Origin: Bog-473 sp963725895
GTDB taxonomy: Bacteria > Actinomycetota > Acidimicrobiia > Acidimicrobiales > RAAP-2
Direction of reading: 5' to 3'
Length of the DNA: 64,000 bases
Assembly: GCA_963725895.1 (NCBI GenBank)
Contig: CAVSAJ010000003.1
Coordinates: 682,001 to 746,000 of the forward strand
Shown here: positions 18,500 to 26,829 of the stretch, in pieces
How the letters are laid out: every line of letters begins with the position of its first letter
Position numbering within the stretch: the first letter of the stretch is position 1
Made by a program: the position numbers and the translations under genes
The notes under the pieces: generated by a model
Database searches by the model: none
What the model was told of the DNA's origin: nothing
What the model saw: the letters and a program-made list of their open reading frames with translations, nothing else

Positions 18500-18829
18500 T
18501 CGATGTCATATGCGACCATTGTGCGTGCCCGTTTCCGGCTCAACCTACGAGAGCGTCAAGGCCGCACGAGGGCGTCTACGACTGAGGTTCCGGGCGCGAA
18601 GTTGGGCCTACCGCAGTCGAGTGCTGTGTTCGGCAGGTCGCCACAAACCACTGGTACGCACGTCTGTCTACGCACTGCGCAAGATCGGAGATGCGGACGA
18701 TGATCACCCGTTGGGCCAGTACGACCAATGCAGATGTGGACGCAGACAGGTGCCGCTGTCCTGAAGTGCCCCCGTTCGTCCTCGCTGCCGGGAGGGTGAG
18801 ACGCAATGGTCCCTGAGTGTCCTCGGGGC
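18500..18829. other. Stretch without a supported gene
   Basis: About 330 bp between repeat copy 4 and the end of the DUF2510 gene. The frames here lack domain features; apart from the inverted repeat next to the repeat copy I see nothing to annotate. Confidence 0.4.
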
Positions 18830-19206
18830 TTATCGGCGTCGTTCCTGCAAATATCGCCACCAAAGGAAGACCGAGGTCATTACTAAAGCAACCTGGACCG
18901 TGTAGAGGACCAAATACAGGACGAGTTCTCCTTTGGAGACATTCGTTCCCACGGAATGAACAATGATCTGGCCTACGATCCACCATGCCAGCAGGATCAG
19001 GAGTGACACATACCCCCGTCGTTTCAGGGTTTCGACCTTCACGCTTTGACCACGATCCGTTCGCTGGACCTGCGGTTCTTGCGGCCACGGACCCGCTTGA
19101 ATGTCCGGCCGAGCCACCTGCTCCGTCCAGGTAGCACCATCCCAGAACCGGAGTCCGTCCACTCCCGGGTTGGGTCGTCGTACCATCCCGCAGGTGGGTC
19201 CGTCAT
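18830..19206 (-). CDS. DUF2510 membrane protein (one frameshift)
   Basis: A short actinobacterial DUF2510 protein: N-terminal PAGWYDDP and LRFWDGATWTEQV motifs, then a linker and two to three transmembrane helices (YVSLLILLAWWIVGQIIVH; VLYLVLYTVQVALVMTSVF). The two halves of the DUF2510 motif are in different frames. Restoring one C in the run GACGACCCAACC near 19170 gives the normal GWYDDPNPG. The frameshift is therefore probably a homopolymer error. Its function is unknown; the family is found in cell-envelope and signalling proteins. Confidence 0.7.
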
Positions 19207-19262
19207 TACGCACTTTCGGGTCAACGGATTGTGTTGCTGCACCGCTCAACCTAGCTGGCAGG

Positions 19263-19279
19263 TGCCCCAGTCCGCCGGG
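19263..19279 (+). repeat. Cassette repeat copy 5
   Basis: TGCCCCAGTCCGCCGGG preceded by GG, between two divergent genes. It overlaps a perfect 8-bp inverted repeat CCGGGACG / CGTCCCGG (19275-19282 and 19292-19299) with a 9-nt loop. Confidence 0.7.
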
Positions 19280-19340
19280 ACGATGGGACACCGTCCCGGG
19301 CAATAAGCCTTATTTTTGTCGGAGATGCGAGAATCGGATC

Positions 19341-19835
19341 GTGGGGAGGGCTTCTCAAGTCTTAGCGGCGAGCGTCTTGGCTATGTGTGCACTCGTGGGC
19401 AGTGGCACTACGGCTTCGGCTGCATCCACGGACTCTGCGCTGAAACAGGCTGCCTTGACGTATGCCTCGGTAACCCTTTCAGGTCCATTCGCCGGCGTGG
19501 AGGCAGTGTTGAGCCCCGAGTGCCGGTCCGGTGATCATCTTAGCATTTCGGGTCTTCTGCCGACTGCCCGATCAATCTGGGGGAACCAGATGGGTATCTC
19601 GCTGGCGAGGATTCGAACGACGGGAGTGCGGGTCCCGAGACCTTGCTGGCAAAAGTGCTCAAGCAGAAGTGGAGTACAACACATCAAAGGCAGGAAACAG
19701 ACAACTGGGTCACATATGACCTTGATAAGGGGCACTGGCTCGTGGGCGGTCAGTGTGCGATGCCCTTTTGGGAACTCCCAGTCCTCCTCCTCAATAGTCG
19801 GCACTGGCGGGCGGCCGGCCTCGGAAGCGCTCTGA
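19341..19835 (+). pseudogene. Secreted hypothetical protein, multiply frameshifted
   Basis: Begins with a good signal peptide (ASQVLAASVLAMCALVGSG, then ASAAS) from a GTG at 19341. The following mature part includes a single Cys (LSPECRSGDH). The frame must change near 19630, 19690 and 19760 to keep coding-like sequence (AQAEVEYNTSKAGN, then NWVTYDLDKGHWLVGGQC, then PFGNSQSSSS). I do not recognise the family. Either a broken gene or several sequencing indels. Confidence 0.45.
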
Positions 19836-20526
19836 AAGAATTGCAGAAGCGGTCTCCGCAGCTCCCCGGTTACCGCTCTGCAGGAAGAAATCGGACCGGC
19901 AGGGCGTAGCGAACGCCGCAGCGGCCTCGGCGGCATGGGCCGGCGGAAGAACTCGCCGCCCGCAACGAGGTGCCACTCCAATCCCTGTCAACGAGTTATC
20001 TCAACGCTCACCTTCCGGCCGTGACCTGGGTGGGGCGCCACCAGGGTTACCCCCTATACGCCCACTGGAAAGCGCATCGTCGGTGTCGGCGTACTCGATG
20101 GACACGTGGTGACCGCTGTGCAGCCGTACCAGGGGCAATGCAACTTCGGACTGGTCGTCACTTCGCCGGCAGACCCGATCATCGGGGAACGACCATCTCG
20201 GTGGACCAGGGACCTTTGGCTCAAACGTCGGGTCGGCCACACCTCATTGCGGTGTTATGTCAGCTCCGACCAACTGGCTGCCCGTCAAGCCACAGCCGCT
20301 CTCATCGCTTGCTGACCTCAAACGGCCGCAGGGTGACTGCCACACCTCGAGAACAGGCAACTCTGTGACGCTAACGTGCCCGATCCAGGGCAAGGGATGA
20401 TCACTTTGACGGAGGGGGGTTGCCCCAGAACGCCGGTCGTGGGATAGCACGACGTTGGGTAATACCCGCCAAGACGGAGGGTCTGGTCACAAAAATCAAA
20501 CTGCGACTCCGTGATTAGCTAGAGAC
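19836..20526. other. Stretch without a confident gene; holds cassette repeat copy 6
   Basis: About 690 bp. One plus-strand frame (about 20043-20315) has plausible coding character (TPTGKRIVGVGVLDGHVVTA, then AVQPYQGQCNFGLVV) but no start codon, suggesting a gene fragment. The repeat at 20422 separates this from the sulfotransferase. Confidence 0.4.
20422..20437 (+). repeat. Cassette repeat copy 6
   Basis: TGCCCCAGAACGCCGG, followed by perfect GTCGTG / CACGAC arms (20437-20442 and 20449-20454) around a 6-nt loop. It lies about 90 bp before the sulfotransferase gene. Confidence 0.62.
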
Positions 20527-21313
20527 GTGGACCGATCGAATTCAATCGGTACATATCTGCTGTGTGCCACCCCCCGAACCGGGAGCACCCTGTTATGCGG
20601 GTTGCTGGCTTCTACTGAACTTGCCGGCAATCCCGAGTCATACTTCCGAGAGCCCGATCTCCTCGATAGGGCACAGCACTGGGGGATCCCCATCGAACCT
20701 GACGGGACCTTCTCGTATCGAGACTTCGCAAATGCGGCAGTTTCCGAAGGTTCCAGTCGAAACGGGGTATTCGGGGCACGGGTCATGCGGGGAACGATGG
20801 ATCTCCTCGTAGGGGGATTGCGAGTCACTGACCCCGTTTCGGATACTGACCTTGAAGTTCTTCACCGCACCTTCGGGCCGACGTTGCTGATACATCTTCA
20901 GCGCCAGGACGTCGTGGCCCAGGCCGTGTCGTGGATGAAGGCAGAACAGACAGACATTTGGCTCAAGACCGAAGCAACCGACGGTGTGCACGATGGGAGC
21001 ACGGTCTCGCCTAGGCGGGAGCCCAGCTTTGATTTCGACGTGCTGGACGGCTACGTCAAGCTTGCTCAGCAGTACAATGCCGCCTGGACTGATTGGTTCG
21101 AAGCGCAAGGCGAGACGCCCTTGTCGGTTCGATACGAGGATCTGGTGGCAGACAAGGTGGGCGTGACTCACTCGATCCTCTTACGGCTGGGACTCGATCC
21201 AACCCAGGGTTCACGTTCCTGCCGTTTCGAGCTATCTCCAAGGAGATGAACTCAACGACGAATGGATCGAGCGGTACCGCGCTCTAACCCCGCCCGCTCG
21301 GGCGGAAGGCTGA
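20527..21313 (+). CDS. Stf0-type sulfotransferase (one frameshift near the end)
   Basis: PAPS-dependent sulfotransferase. The 5'-phosphosulfate-binding loop is LLCATPRTGSTLLCGLL near residue 11-27, and ESYFREPD follows as in trehalose-2-sulfotransferase (Stf0) relatives. The open frame stops at 21249, but one extra G at 21207-21209 shifts it out of the natural C-terminus (VHVPAVSSYLQGDELNDEWI), which ends at 21313. The acceptor is unknown. It is the only gene with a clear enzymatic function in the repeat-bounded array. Confidence 0.82.
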
Positions 21314-21354
21314 GCCCGGAATCCACGATAGGCGTCCCGTATCGGATTTGTTAC

Positions 21355-21984
21355 TCAGTCAGGTAGGCCGTCCGATGTCACAAACCGCCAGTACTTCTTC
21401 GTTCGCTCTTCAGCCCAAGTGTTCCACCAGCTGCCCCGTGACCCGACAGCTCGAAATATTGCGGCCAGTTGCTCCTGGGATGCTGGGTACTCACCCAGGT
21501 CGATGAAGACCTTGGCTAAATAGAGTCTGCATCGCAGCGTCTCCTCGTCTTTTTCACCTACGAGTCTCACGCACGTGTCGAGAAGAGGCATGAGCGCATC
21601 CTTCGCTTCTTCGTTCCGACCAACATTGCCGAGCGCCAACGCCATAGACAGCCTGACGTTTCTCGTCCTTGGGTGATCGGGTCCATTTCGCTGTGCTCGC
21701 TGGACCACGGCCTGTTCCAAGAGGTCCAGCGCCTCTTGGTATCGGGCCTCCTGGGTCATCCGATGAGCCAGCCAGTGCTTGCCGTTCATTACGAGATAGG
21801 AACGGTCACCGAGCAGACGCCGAAGTAACCGGAGCATGCGCTCGGACTGCTCCCTCTGCCAAACAATGCCAGCCTGCGAGGCAGGGAATTCATTGTCTTG
21901 GTCACGCCGACGCCGATAACCATCCCGCAGACTCACGCTGCCAATGGTAAGACACTCGCCCCCAACGCCGAGAAGGTGGGACAC
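21355..21984 (-). CDS. Tetratricopeptide-repeat protein
   Basis: A 209-aa protein whose centre and C-terminus form TPR-type helical hairpins: YQEALDLLEQAVVQRAQRNG with DHPRTRNVRLSMALALGNVG, then NEEAKDALMPLLDTCVRLVG and EKDEETLRCRLYLAKVFIDLG. This is the kinesin-light-chain-like spacing (about 42 residues). The N-terminus is Arg-rich and its start uncertain. TPR proteins mediate protein binding; the partner is unknown. Confidence 0.72.
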   Translation of the reverse strand: MSHLLGVGGECLTIGSVSLRDGYRRRRDQDNEFPASQAGIVWQREQSERMLRLLRRLLGDRSYLVMNGKHWLAHRMTQEARYQEALDLLEQAVVQRAQRNGPDHPRTRNVRLSMALALGNVGRNEEAKDALMPLLDTCVRLVGEKDEETLRCRLYLAKVFIDLGEYPASQEQLAAIFRAVGSRGSWWNTWAEERTKKYWRFVTSDGLPD

Positions 21985-22100
21985 TTCAGCACCACGGGAA
22001 TACCCCGTGATTGGCTGCGATCGGTGCCGTTCTGTACAGTCCTTACGTGGGCCAGGGCGGAATCTGGTATTCCAGTTCAGCTAAAGGTCACGTTGTGCGA

Positions 22101-22394
22101 ATGGCCGTGTACGGCGCATGGGTGATCGCGGGCGTGGTCCTAATCTCCATCTTCCCAAGCCACTTCTGGTGGGTCTTCGTGCCATGGCTTTTCGTTCAGC
22201 GTACTCAGCATTTGCATTTCCCCTCGAACGTCGGCGCATGCGCCGAATCCGGGAGAGAACCGGGCCATCCACCTGACTATCCCCGTCCGCCGGTTAGAGG
22301 TCGTCCGCAGCGCCGTTCCGCACGTCTCTTAGCCCTTTGGTTTTTGCCTCGACCATTCGCCCAGAGGGAAATTTTGCGACATGAGTGTGTGTAG
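22101..22394 (+). CDS. Possible small membrane protein
   Basis: From ATG 22101: MAVYGAWVIAGVVLISIF, then WWVFVPWLFVQRTQHLHF, giving two hydrophobic helices. Beyond about residue 45 the frame runs through the diverged repeat at 22278 and antisense to the next gene, where the composition becomes Pro/Arg-rich, so the true stop may have been lost by an indel. Only the N-terminal part is supported. Confidence 0.3.
   Translation: MAVYGAWVIAGVVLISIFPSHFWWVFVPWLFVQRTQHLHFPSNVGACAESGREPGHPPDYPRPPVRGRPQRRSARLLALWFLPRPFAQREILRHECV
22278..22293 (+). repeat. Cassette repeat copy 7 (diverged)
   Basis: TATCCCCGTCCGCCGG, matching the core of the motif with the AG replaced; lies between two short genes. Confidence 0.45.
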
Positions 22395-22625
22395 TTTGGC
22401 ATTCGGGTCCGGATAAATCCCCACCCGCTTGAGGTCGTCTGAAGCGGATTTGATGGGTGCTTCCAGCCTGACCGGGACCTGCGTCGGCTGCGTATCAGGT
22501 GGATCGTCGTAACTCTCGACATCTCCGTCACGGACAAGCTTCGTCGCAGCCCCGTCGGACAGCCAGCGGGCCTCATGCCGACCGTAAGGATCGGTGTACC
22601 AGCCTTCTTCCTCGTTCGATTCCAC
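22329..22625 (-). CDS. DUF2510-like small protein
   Basis: About 98 aa from a GTG at 22625 (MESNEEEGWYTDPYG). The GWYTDPYGRHEARWLSDG stretch matches the tryptophan-rich DUF2510-type motif, followed by KLVRDGDVESYDDPP. The C-terminal tail is polar and ends in PNAKLHTLMSQNFPLGEW. It has no transmembrane helix, unlike the DUF2510 protein at 18830-19206. Function unknown; probably soluble. Confidence 0.6.
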   Translation of the reverse strand: MESNEEEGWYTDPYGRHEARWLSDGAATKLVRDGDVESYDDPPDTQPTQVPVRLEAPIKSASDDLKRVGIYPDPNAKLHTLMSQNFPLGEWSRQKPKG

Positions 22626-22716
22626 GACCGAGACTCCTTGATCGCTTCCACTTTGCCATATCCGCGTCCCCTTACGCCGGCTGGGTGCCATCCGGCCAAT
22701 ACGGCAAACTTCCGGG

Positions 22717-22986
22717 ATGGCCGAAGGCACCTGGACGGCAGCCGAGCGCAAAAAGGTGCTTGCTGCTTTGGATGAGGCGATTTCGGCCGCCCAGACGGTC
22801 ACGCTTGAAGAGGACCTTTTGCGTCAGGGATGGACCAGCGAAGCCGCTGAACGATTTTGCGCATGGTTCCAAGAAAAGCGATATCGGATCGAAGGCGGAT
22901 GGGACGCCCTCAAGAGCGGACGAAGTCAACATGGGCATGTGGTTCGACTACGAAGGCATTTCACCCCTGCACGGAGGACGTTTTGA
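22717..22986 (+). CDS. Hypothetical protein
   Basis: An 89-aa frame with a helical N-terminal half: MAEGTWTAAERKKVLAALDE, then ISAAQTVTLEEDLLRQGWTS and FCAWFQEKRYRIEGG. Past residue 68 the composition changes, and a neighbouring frame (NMGMWFDYEGISPLHGGRFE) looks more coding, so an indel near 22925 is possible. No family recognised. Confidence 0.45.
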   Translation: MAEGTWTAAERKKVLAALDEAISAAQTVTLEEDLLRQGWTSEAAERFCAWFQEKRYRIEGGWDALKSGRSQHGHVVRLRRHFTPARRTF

Positions 22987-23056
22987 AGCAAGCCTTTCGA
23001 CGAGCAGCCAGGGCGCTCGCCGGGGTACCCGCTGCATCCCTAACCTGCCGTGGCCC

Positions 23057-23073
23057 TGCCCCCAAACGCCGGG
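23057..23073 (+). repeat. Cassette repeat copy 8
   Basis: TGCCCCCAAACGCCGGG; 42 bp before the start of the secreted protein at 23115. Confidence 0.5.
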
Positions 23074-23114
23074 ACGGGGTGCGGTTTAACGGATCTCAGC
23101 GCTAGCGTTGGCGC

Positions 23115-23813
23115 ATGGGCCGCTGGCCTAAGCGAAACAGAACGGCGGTGCCTCCTGCTAGCGGTCGCCGTCGTGGTTTCGCAATTTTGATCGGTTGCGT
23201 GGTTGCGTTGCTCATCTCTCAAGGAGCGATGGCCTCGACGACCACCACCACCTTTCCCACTATCCTCAGGCAGCCCCCTCAGCAGCATGTTCACCTGGCC
23301 AACAAGCTTCCGCCGCTTCCGACGATCCGGGCGGCTCTGACCAGGCAATACCGATCGGCAATCCCACTTCTGAACGGAGGGCTTCGAGTCTTTGAATCCG
23401 TTGATAACAACGGGAACAGAGTCCGGGTTACAGACCTTTACGACCTTCAATCGCAGACCCTTGGTAAGGATCCCGCCGATCCTGGCAGTCTGACTCCGGG
23501 CGATCCGAATAACGTCGTCACGAGCCTCTCAGGCACCGTGATCGACAGTTCGGGGCGCTCGTGGGATGTGAGTCTCATGGGTGGTGCAAACTTCTCTGGT
23601 GGTGATCTCAACCTTCAAGGGTTGTGCGGCAAGGGGAGACCGGCGCCTGCCTCACAACAGAGTCCAGGAGTTGTCAACTATCCGTGCAAGCAGATTCAGA
23701 TCGGGTTTGGGCCTGACGGGCTCAATCCAAGACACGCCACCATCGCCCAATGGACCACGATCAAGAGCCTAACGACAGTTACGGTTCCCGCACCTGGACG
23801 AAACCAAGCTTGA
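23115..23813 (+). CDS. Secreted hypothetical protein
   Basis: A 232-aa protein with an N-terminal basic region and one hydrophobic segment (GFAILIGCVVALLISQGAMA) acting as signal peptide or anchor. It is followed by Thr-rich and Pro-rich linkers and a beta-rich domain (SLSGTVIDSSGRSWDVSLMG, then LNLQGLCGKG and NYPCKQIQIGFGPDG with two Cys). No family recognised. The frame is intact for its whole length and ends 9 bp before repeat copy 9. Confidence 0.6.
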   Translation: MGRWPKRNRTAVPPASGRRRGFAILIGCVVALLISQGAMASTTTTTFPTILRQPPQQHVHLANKLPPLPTIRAALTRQYRSAIPLLNGGLRVFESVDNNGNRVRVTDLYDLQSQTLGKDPADPGSLTPGDPNNVVTSLSGTVIDSSGRSWDVSLMGGANFSGGDLNLQGLCGKGRPAPASQQSPGVVNYPCKQIQIGFGPDGLNPRHATIAQWTTIKSLTTVTVPAPGRNQA

Positions 23814-23821
23814 CTCCGCGC

Positions 23822-23839
23822 TGCCCCAGTAACGCCGGG
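23822..23839 (+). repeat. Cassette repeat copy 9
   Basis: TGCCCCAGTAACGCCGGG, one base longer than the consensus core. It is followed by an imperfect hairpin TGG-GCA / TGC-CCA at 23842-23863. Confidence 0.6.
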
Positions 23840-23876
23840 ATGTGGTTGCAGCAGGCGTGCGCCATACGATGATTGG

Positions 23877-24274
23877 ATGGTCGCTAAAGCTCTTTTGACG
23901 TTTGTCATCCTGACCGCGGCCGGACTCCTGGCTGGGTGCTCGTCTTCTCCGAGCACCGACTCCGCCCCAGCAACCAACCGACCGCGCAATCACCCGCCTT
24001 GATCGCCTCGAATGTGTGTCGAGGGGTCGCAAGCTTCGATAACGACTTTTTCGGCAAAGGGATCGACTACACGGACGACGCCTCGAACCTCTACTCGGCG
24101 GCGGTCGCCGCGGACGAGAGCAATCCGAGGTATGACGCCTTAGCCACCGCGGTAAACCACTGGCTCTCCGACGTGTCGAGCACCACCTGGGCGGAGAACG
24201 GAAAACCGCATGACGCCCAGACCAAGGCCGTGGCGAATGCTTGCGCAAGCCTACGGAGTGCCGGAGACCTCTGA
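23877..24274 (+). CDS. Lipoprotein, hypothetical (one frameshift)
   Basis: Starts with a textbook lipoprotein signal (MVAKALLTFVILTAAGLLAG then CSSS; the lipobox Cys is residue 21). The frame ends early in a Pro-rich linker, whereas the coding-like continuation (IASNVCRGVASFDNDFFGKG, then DDASNLYSAAVAADE and NACASLRSAG) is in the neighbouring frame. One indel between about 23960 and 23995 joins them into about 130 aa. The mature domain is helical with two Cys. Family unknown; likely surface-exposed. Confidence 0.55.
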
Positions 24275-24380
24275 TTCCGATTCAGCCTGGCTGAACCACC
24301 CGGAATGAGTGGAAGCTCCGTGGTTCGGAATGCCGGTGACCCCCGTCCCCGTACGCCGTACATGAAGGGGCGGAGCCGGA

Positions 24381-24632
24381 TCAGGCACGGCCTGATGCGT
24401 CGAGCTCTTCGTCGGTGCCGGTTCGGCGCCATGAGGCTGGGAGCCGCTCAAAACGTATTGCGGTCATGATGCCGCCGATCCCTGCCGGAATCGCCAGCGG
24501 GGTAATCACCGCCGCACAGAGCAAGAGGAAAAGGCCTACCACTGGGCTCCTTGTGAACCCCCAGACCGCAGCAGCCGCCGCCGCCAACCCGGCCGCGACA
24601 AAGACGACGGAGGCGATCACCGAAAGCATCAC
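24381..24632 (-). CDS. Small membrane protein (possibly the C-terminal part of the next gene)
   Basis: An 83-aa frame with two transmembrane segments (LSVIASVVFVAAGLAAAAAA and VVGLFLLLCAAVITPLAIPA) and a charged C-terminal tail. It follows, in a shifted frame, directly after the soluble domain encoded at 24640-25057. The two may be one membrane protein split by indels. Confidence 0.5.
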   Translation of the reverse strand: MMLSVIASVVFVAAGLAAAAAAVWGFTRSPVVGLFLLLCAAVITPLAIPAGIGGIMTAIRFERLPASWRRTGTDEELDASGRA

Positions 24633-24640
24633 AGAAGGGG

Positions 24641-25057
24641 TTACCGAACCTGTGCCCCCACGACGAGGGCAGACCCTTGTAGAAGGCGTAGGGCTGAAGT
24701 TCCTCGGGACTGGCGGTGTGGACTCGGAGCGTCCCTAGTGGCGTCTTCGAAGTTGCCGAGGCCCGGTGGTCCGGGGAGACCGCGACGATTTGAGGAATTT
24801 CTATCGGAAACGTCAATCACCGCCTCTCCGCCGACGAAACCCTTATGACGAGCGGCGAACTTGTGAGGCCCCGATGGCAGCTCGATCACCCGAGGTTCGA
24901 CTGCACGAAGGTGATGATGCTCGTCGTCGTCGATCGTTATGCGGATGCCCGCCCAACTCGCCCGCATCGACCGGAAGGGCAGCTTGGGTCCACCGGTAAC
25001 CAGACCAGGCGTCTTGGTGATGATTTCTTTGTAAAGAGTGACCTTCGCCACGGGCAA
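24641..25057 (-). pseudogene. Soluble beta-domain protein, frameshifted
   Basis: The N-terminal part (MPVAKVTLYKEIITKTPGLV, then IRITIDDDEHHHLRAV and IELPSGPHKFAARHKG) resembles a PEGA-like beta-sandwich in which a short peptide follows a conserved LPxGxH turn. Around 24810 the coding signal moves to another frame (IVAVSPDHRASATSKTPLGT). A second indel would connect it to the membrane segments at 24381-24632. The family assignment is tentative. Confidence 0.4.
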
Positions 25058-25098
25058 AGGGTACGGGAGCGGGACGGTATCTACAGGCGACTATTGAA

Positions 25099-25117
25099 TG
25101 CGCCTCAGACCGCCGGG
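25099..25117 (+). repeat. Cassette repeat copy 10
   Basis: TGCGCCTCAGACCGCCGGG, diverged at the 5' side, between two minus-strand genes and 7 bp from the stop of the next. Confidence 0.45.
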
Positions 25118-25123
25118 AAGGGA

Positions 25124-25294
25124 TTACGTCTGTGGCTTGTGATTCGCCCACACCACCCAGGCGACGACCACCGCTAAGGCAATAATCGCCAGAACGGTAA
25201 TCAGGTTGTCCCATCGGGAGTGTTTGAAGGGTACGTACCAGGACGGAAACGGGACGCTGACCGTCCGATGAACGTCCGCCAAAGTCCCTATCAC
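25124..25294 (-). CDS. Very small membrane protein
   Basis: A 56-aa frame from a GTG at 25294 to TAA at 25124. It consists of a short extracytoplasmic or cytoplasmic part (VPSWYVPFKHSRWDN-like) and a single transmembrane helix (LITVLAIIALAVVVAWVVWA) with a short polar tail. It is bounded on the left by repeat copy 10. No family is known to me. Confidence 0.5.
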   Translation of the reverse strand: MIGTLADVHRTVSVPFPSWYVPFKHSRWDNLITVLAIIALAVVVAWVVWANHKPQT

Positions 25295-25378
25295 GAAGAC
25301 CTTGCCTTTCTAGCTCGAACTCGCACCAACATATCGTCGGTGCCCCCATGCCCCGGGTTGCGGTGCAACTATTGCTCT

Positions 25379-25753
25379 ATGCGCACATTTCCGTGGCTGG
25401 CCTGGATGCTGTTGGTGGCTGTGGCCGTGTCCCAAGGCTTGTTTGCGTATCTATTGTGGAATCGCCGTGGCCGTGCGAGTTGGTATGTGAAAGAGAAGGC
25501 GAACGATCGACCACTATCTCCGATGCTGGCCTCCGGTCCGCTACCAGTGTCGATCATGTCCGGTGCACTCTCGCTTGCCGTCGTGTTTCGGTACGGACGA
25601 GATCATCTGTCTCCCTCCCCGGCCCATACGCTCCTTCTCGTCATCGAATACCTAGCCTGGGGATTAGTCGTACTTGGCGCTGTCCTCGGTCTCATGCTCT
25701 TCTTCCTCGCACGACCCCAATGCCTCATACCTCCGCCCTTCAGGGCAAAATAG
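25379..25753 (+). CDS. Membrane protein, hypothetical
   Basis: A 124-aa protein from ATG 25379 with three predicted transmembrane helices: WLAWMLLVAVAVSQGLFAYL, VSIMSGALSLAVVFRYG and LLVIEYLAWGLVVLGAVLG. Its C-terminus is short and basic. The stop codon touches repeat copy 11. No family recognised. Confidence 0.6.
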   Translation: MRTFPWLAWMLLVAVAVSQGLFAYLLWNRRGRASWYVKEKANDRPLSPMLASGPLPVSIMSGALSLAVVFRYGRDHLSPSPAHTLLLVIEYLAWGLVVLGAVLGLMLFFLARPQCLIPPPFRAK

Positions 25754-25773
25754 GTATCCCAGTCCGCTGCCGG
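25753..25773 (+). repeat. Cassette repeat copy 11
   Basis: GGTATCCCAGTCCGC followed by TGCCGG, i.e. the consensus with a 2-bp insertion; it begins at the last base of the preceding stop codon. Confidence 0.5.
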
Positions 25774-25893
25774 ATCGGTGCACGTTTCTGATGTCAGACT
25801 TGGCGCTGTGGAAGGGCAGAAAGATGAGCGAGTTGACGCCACTGCCGCGTCTTCGAGAGCTGGGACTCGCACCGTGCGACCGACATCGCCGCC

Positions 25894-26253
25894 ATGGGAG
25901 TCGGCATGGCTGGTGTGGCGAGTGGTTCAGCTATGGCGTTAGCCACGCCCGCGTTCTTCGACTTCGTGCCAAAACGCCGCTCCAAGCCCTTACCCCATTG
26001 GATCGTTGTTCGGACCGATTCGTGGGGAATCCATCTCCACAGCGCCGATCGGAACGGAGCCGAGGGACCGCTCATCACCGAGGCTGCGAGTGGCACTTTC
26101 CGGGCGACCCTGCACCACTATCTCGGGGAGGTGATTCTGACGATCTTCATTCGTGGGCAGGAGTCGATCTCGCTGAAGGGAAAATCAGGCCCGATCCACC
26201 ACCATCCAAACGAGGTCGCTCGAACGGTCGTCAGCCTGGCGGACCGCTCCTAA
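25894..26253 (+). CDS. Hypothetical protein
   Basis: A 119-aa frame: a Gly/Ala-rich hydrophobic N-terminus (MGVGMAGVASGSAMALATPA) that may be a signal or anchor, then a beta-rich domain (HWIVVRTDSWGIHLHSADRN, FRATLHHYLGEVILTIFIRG). No family recognised. It forms one unit between repeat copies 11 and 12 together with the next gene. Confidence 0.5.
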   Translation: MGVGMAGVASGSAMALATPAFFDFVPKRRSKPLPHWIVVRTDSWGIHLHSADRNGAEGPLITEAASGTFRATLHHYLGEVILTIFIRGQESISLKGKSGPIHHHPNEVARTVVSLADRS

Positions 26254-26366
26254 CGTCGAGCAGCCCAGATCACCGACTACGGGCCTACAACTGACCGTTG
26301 ACCAGGTCAGCCCAAGACACCGATAGGTGCGATCATAAGCACCGTGCTTGACGAAACATTGCACAG

Positions 26367-26753
26367 ATGTTGATCGCATTTGTCGCAGTTGGATTGCTCG
26401 TCGTTATTGTGCTCGACGCTGGGCCCTTGGCGTCCTTGGCGGTGCAAGAGTGCGCTGATGTCAAGACGACTGACGGAAAGAGATACAAGATCAGGTTGAC
26501 CCCGGTAGGTGTTGACTGGATCGCATGGAATAACTGGGATATGTCCTGGCTCTGGGCGACCCCGCAATGGATCACTCGCTTGCGCCGACACAATCAGGAC
26601 TGGATAGTCACCGTTAGAGGAAGCGGAGATCCGTACGATGCTCCGCCGATCGTCAGCGAGACGTTTCAGTTGACACGGGCGGCCCAACTGTGGCTGAGCG
26701 AAATGGCAGTTTTCATGGACTCTGCAAACATGTCAGCGGACGACATCAGTTAG
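26367..26753 (+). CDS. Membrane-anchored hypothetical protein
   Basis: A 128-aa protein with one N-terminal transmembrane helix (LIAFVAVGLLVVIVLDAG) and a C-terminal soluble domain rich in Trp (VDWIAWNNWDMSWLWATPQW). No family recognised. It ends about 30 bp before repeat copy 12. Confidence 0.6.
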   Translation: MLIAFVAVGLLVVIVLDAGPLASLAVQECADVKTTDGKRYKIRLTPVGVDWIAWNNWDMSWLWATPQWITRLRRHNQDWIVTVRGSGDPYDAPPIVSETFQLTRAAQLWLSEMAVFMDSANMSADDIS

Positions 26754-26784
26754 GCGAAGACCCGACGATCTCGCGGAGTCAAGG

Positions 26785-26803
26785 GGTATCCCAGATCGCC
26801 GGG
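26785..26803 (+). repeat. Cassette repeat copy 12
   Basis: GGTATCCCAGATCGCCGGG, a full-length 19-bp copy, the last clear one of the array. Confidence 0.62.
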
Positions 26804-26829
26804 TTTGGGGCGCCTGCCGGCGGACAGGA

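Noticed and set aside
16557..26803. Classical integron with attC sites
   Set aside because: The repeats lack GTTRRRY/RYYYAAC cores and the nearby recombinase is a tRNA-type phage integrase relative without the IntI-specific patch, so I describe the array as cassette-like only.
16557..26803. CRISPR array
   Set aside because: The repeats are short, imperfect and separated by whole genes of 0.26-1.9 kb, not by uniform spacers, and no cas genes are present.
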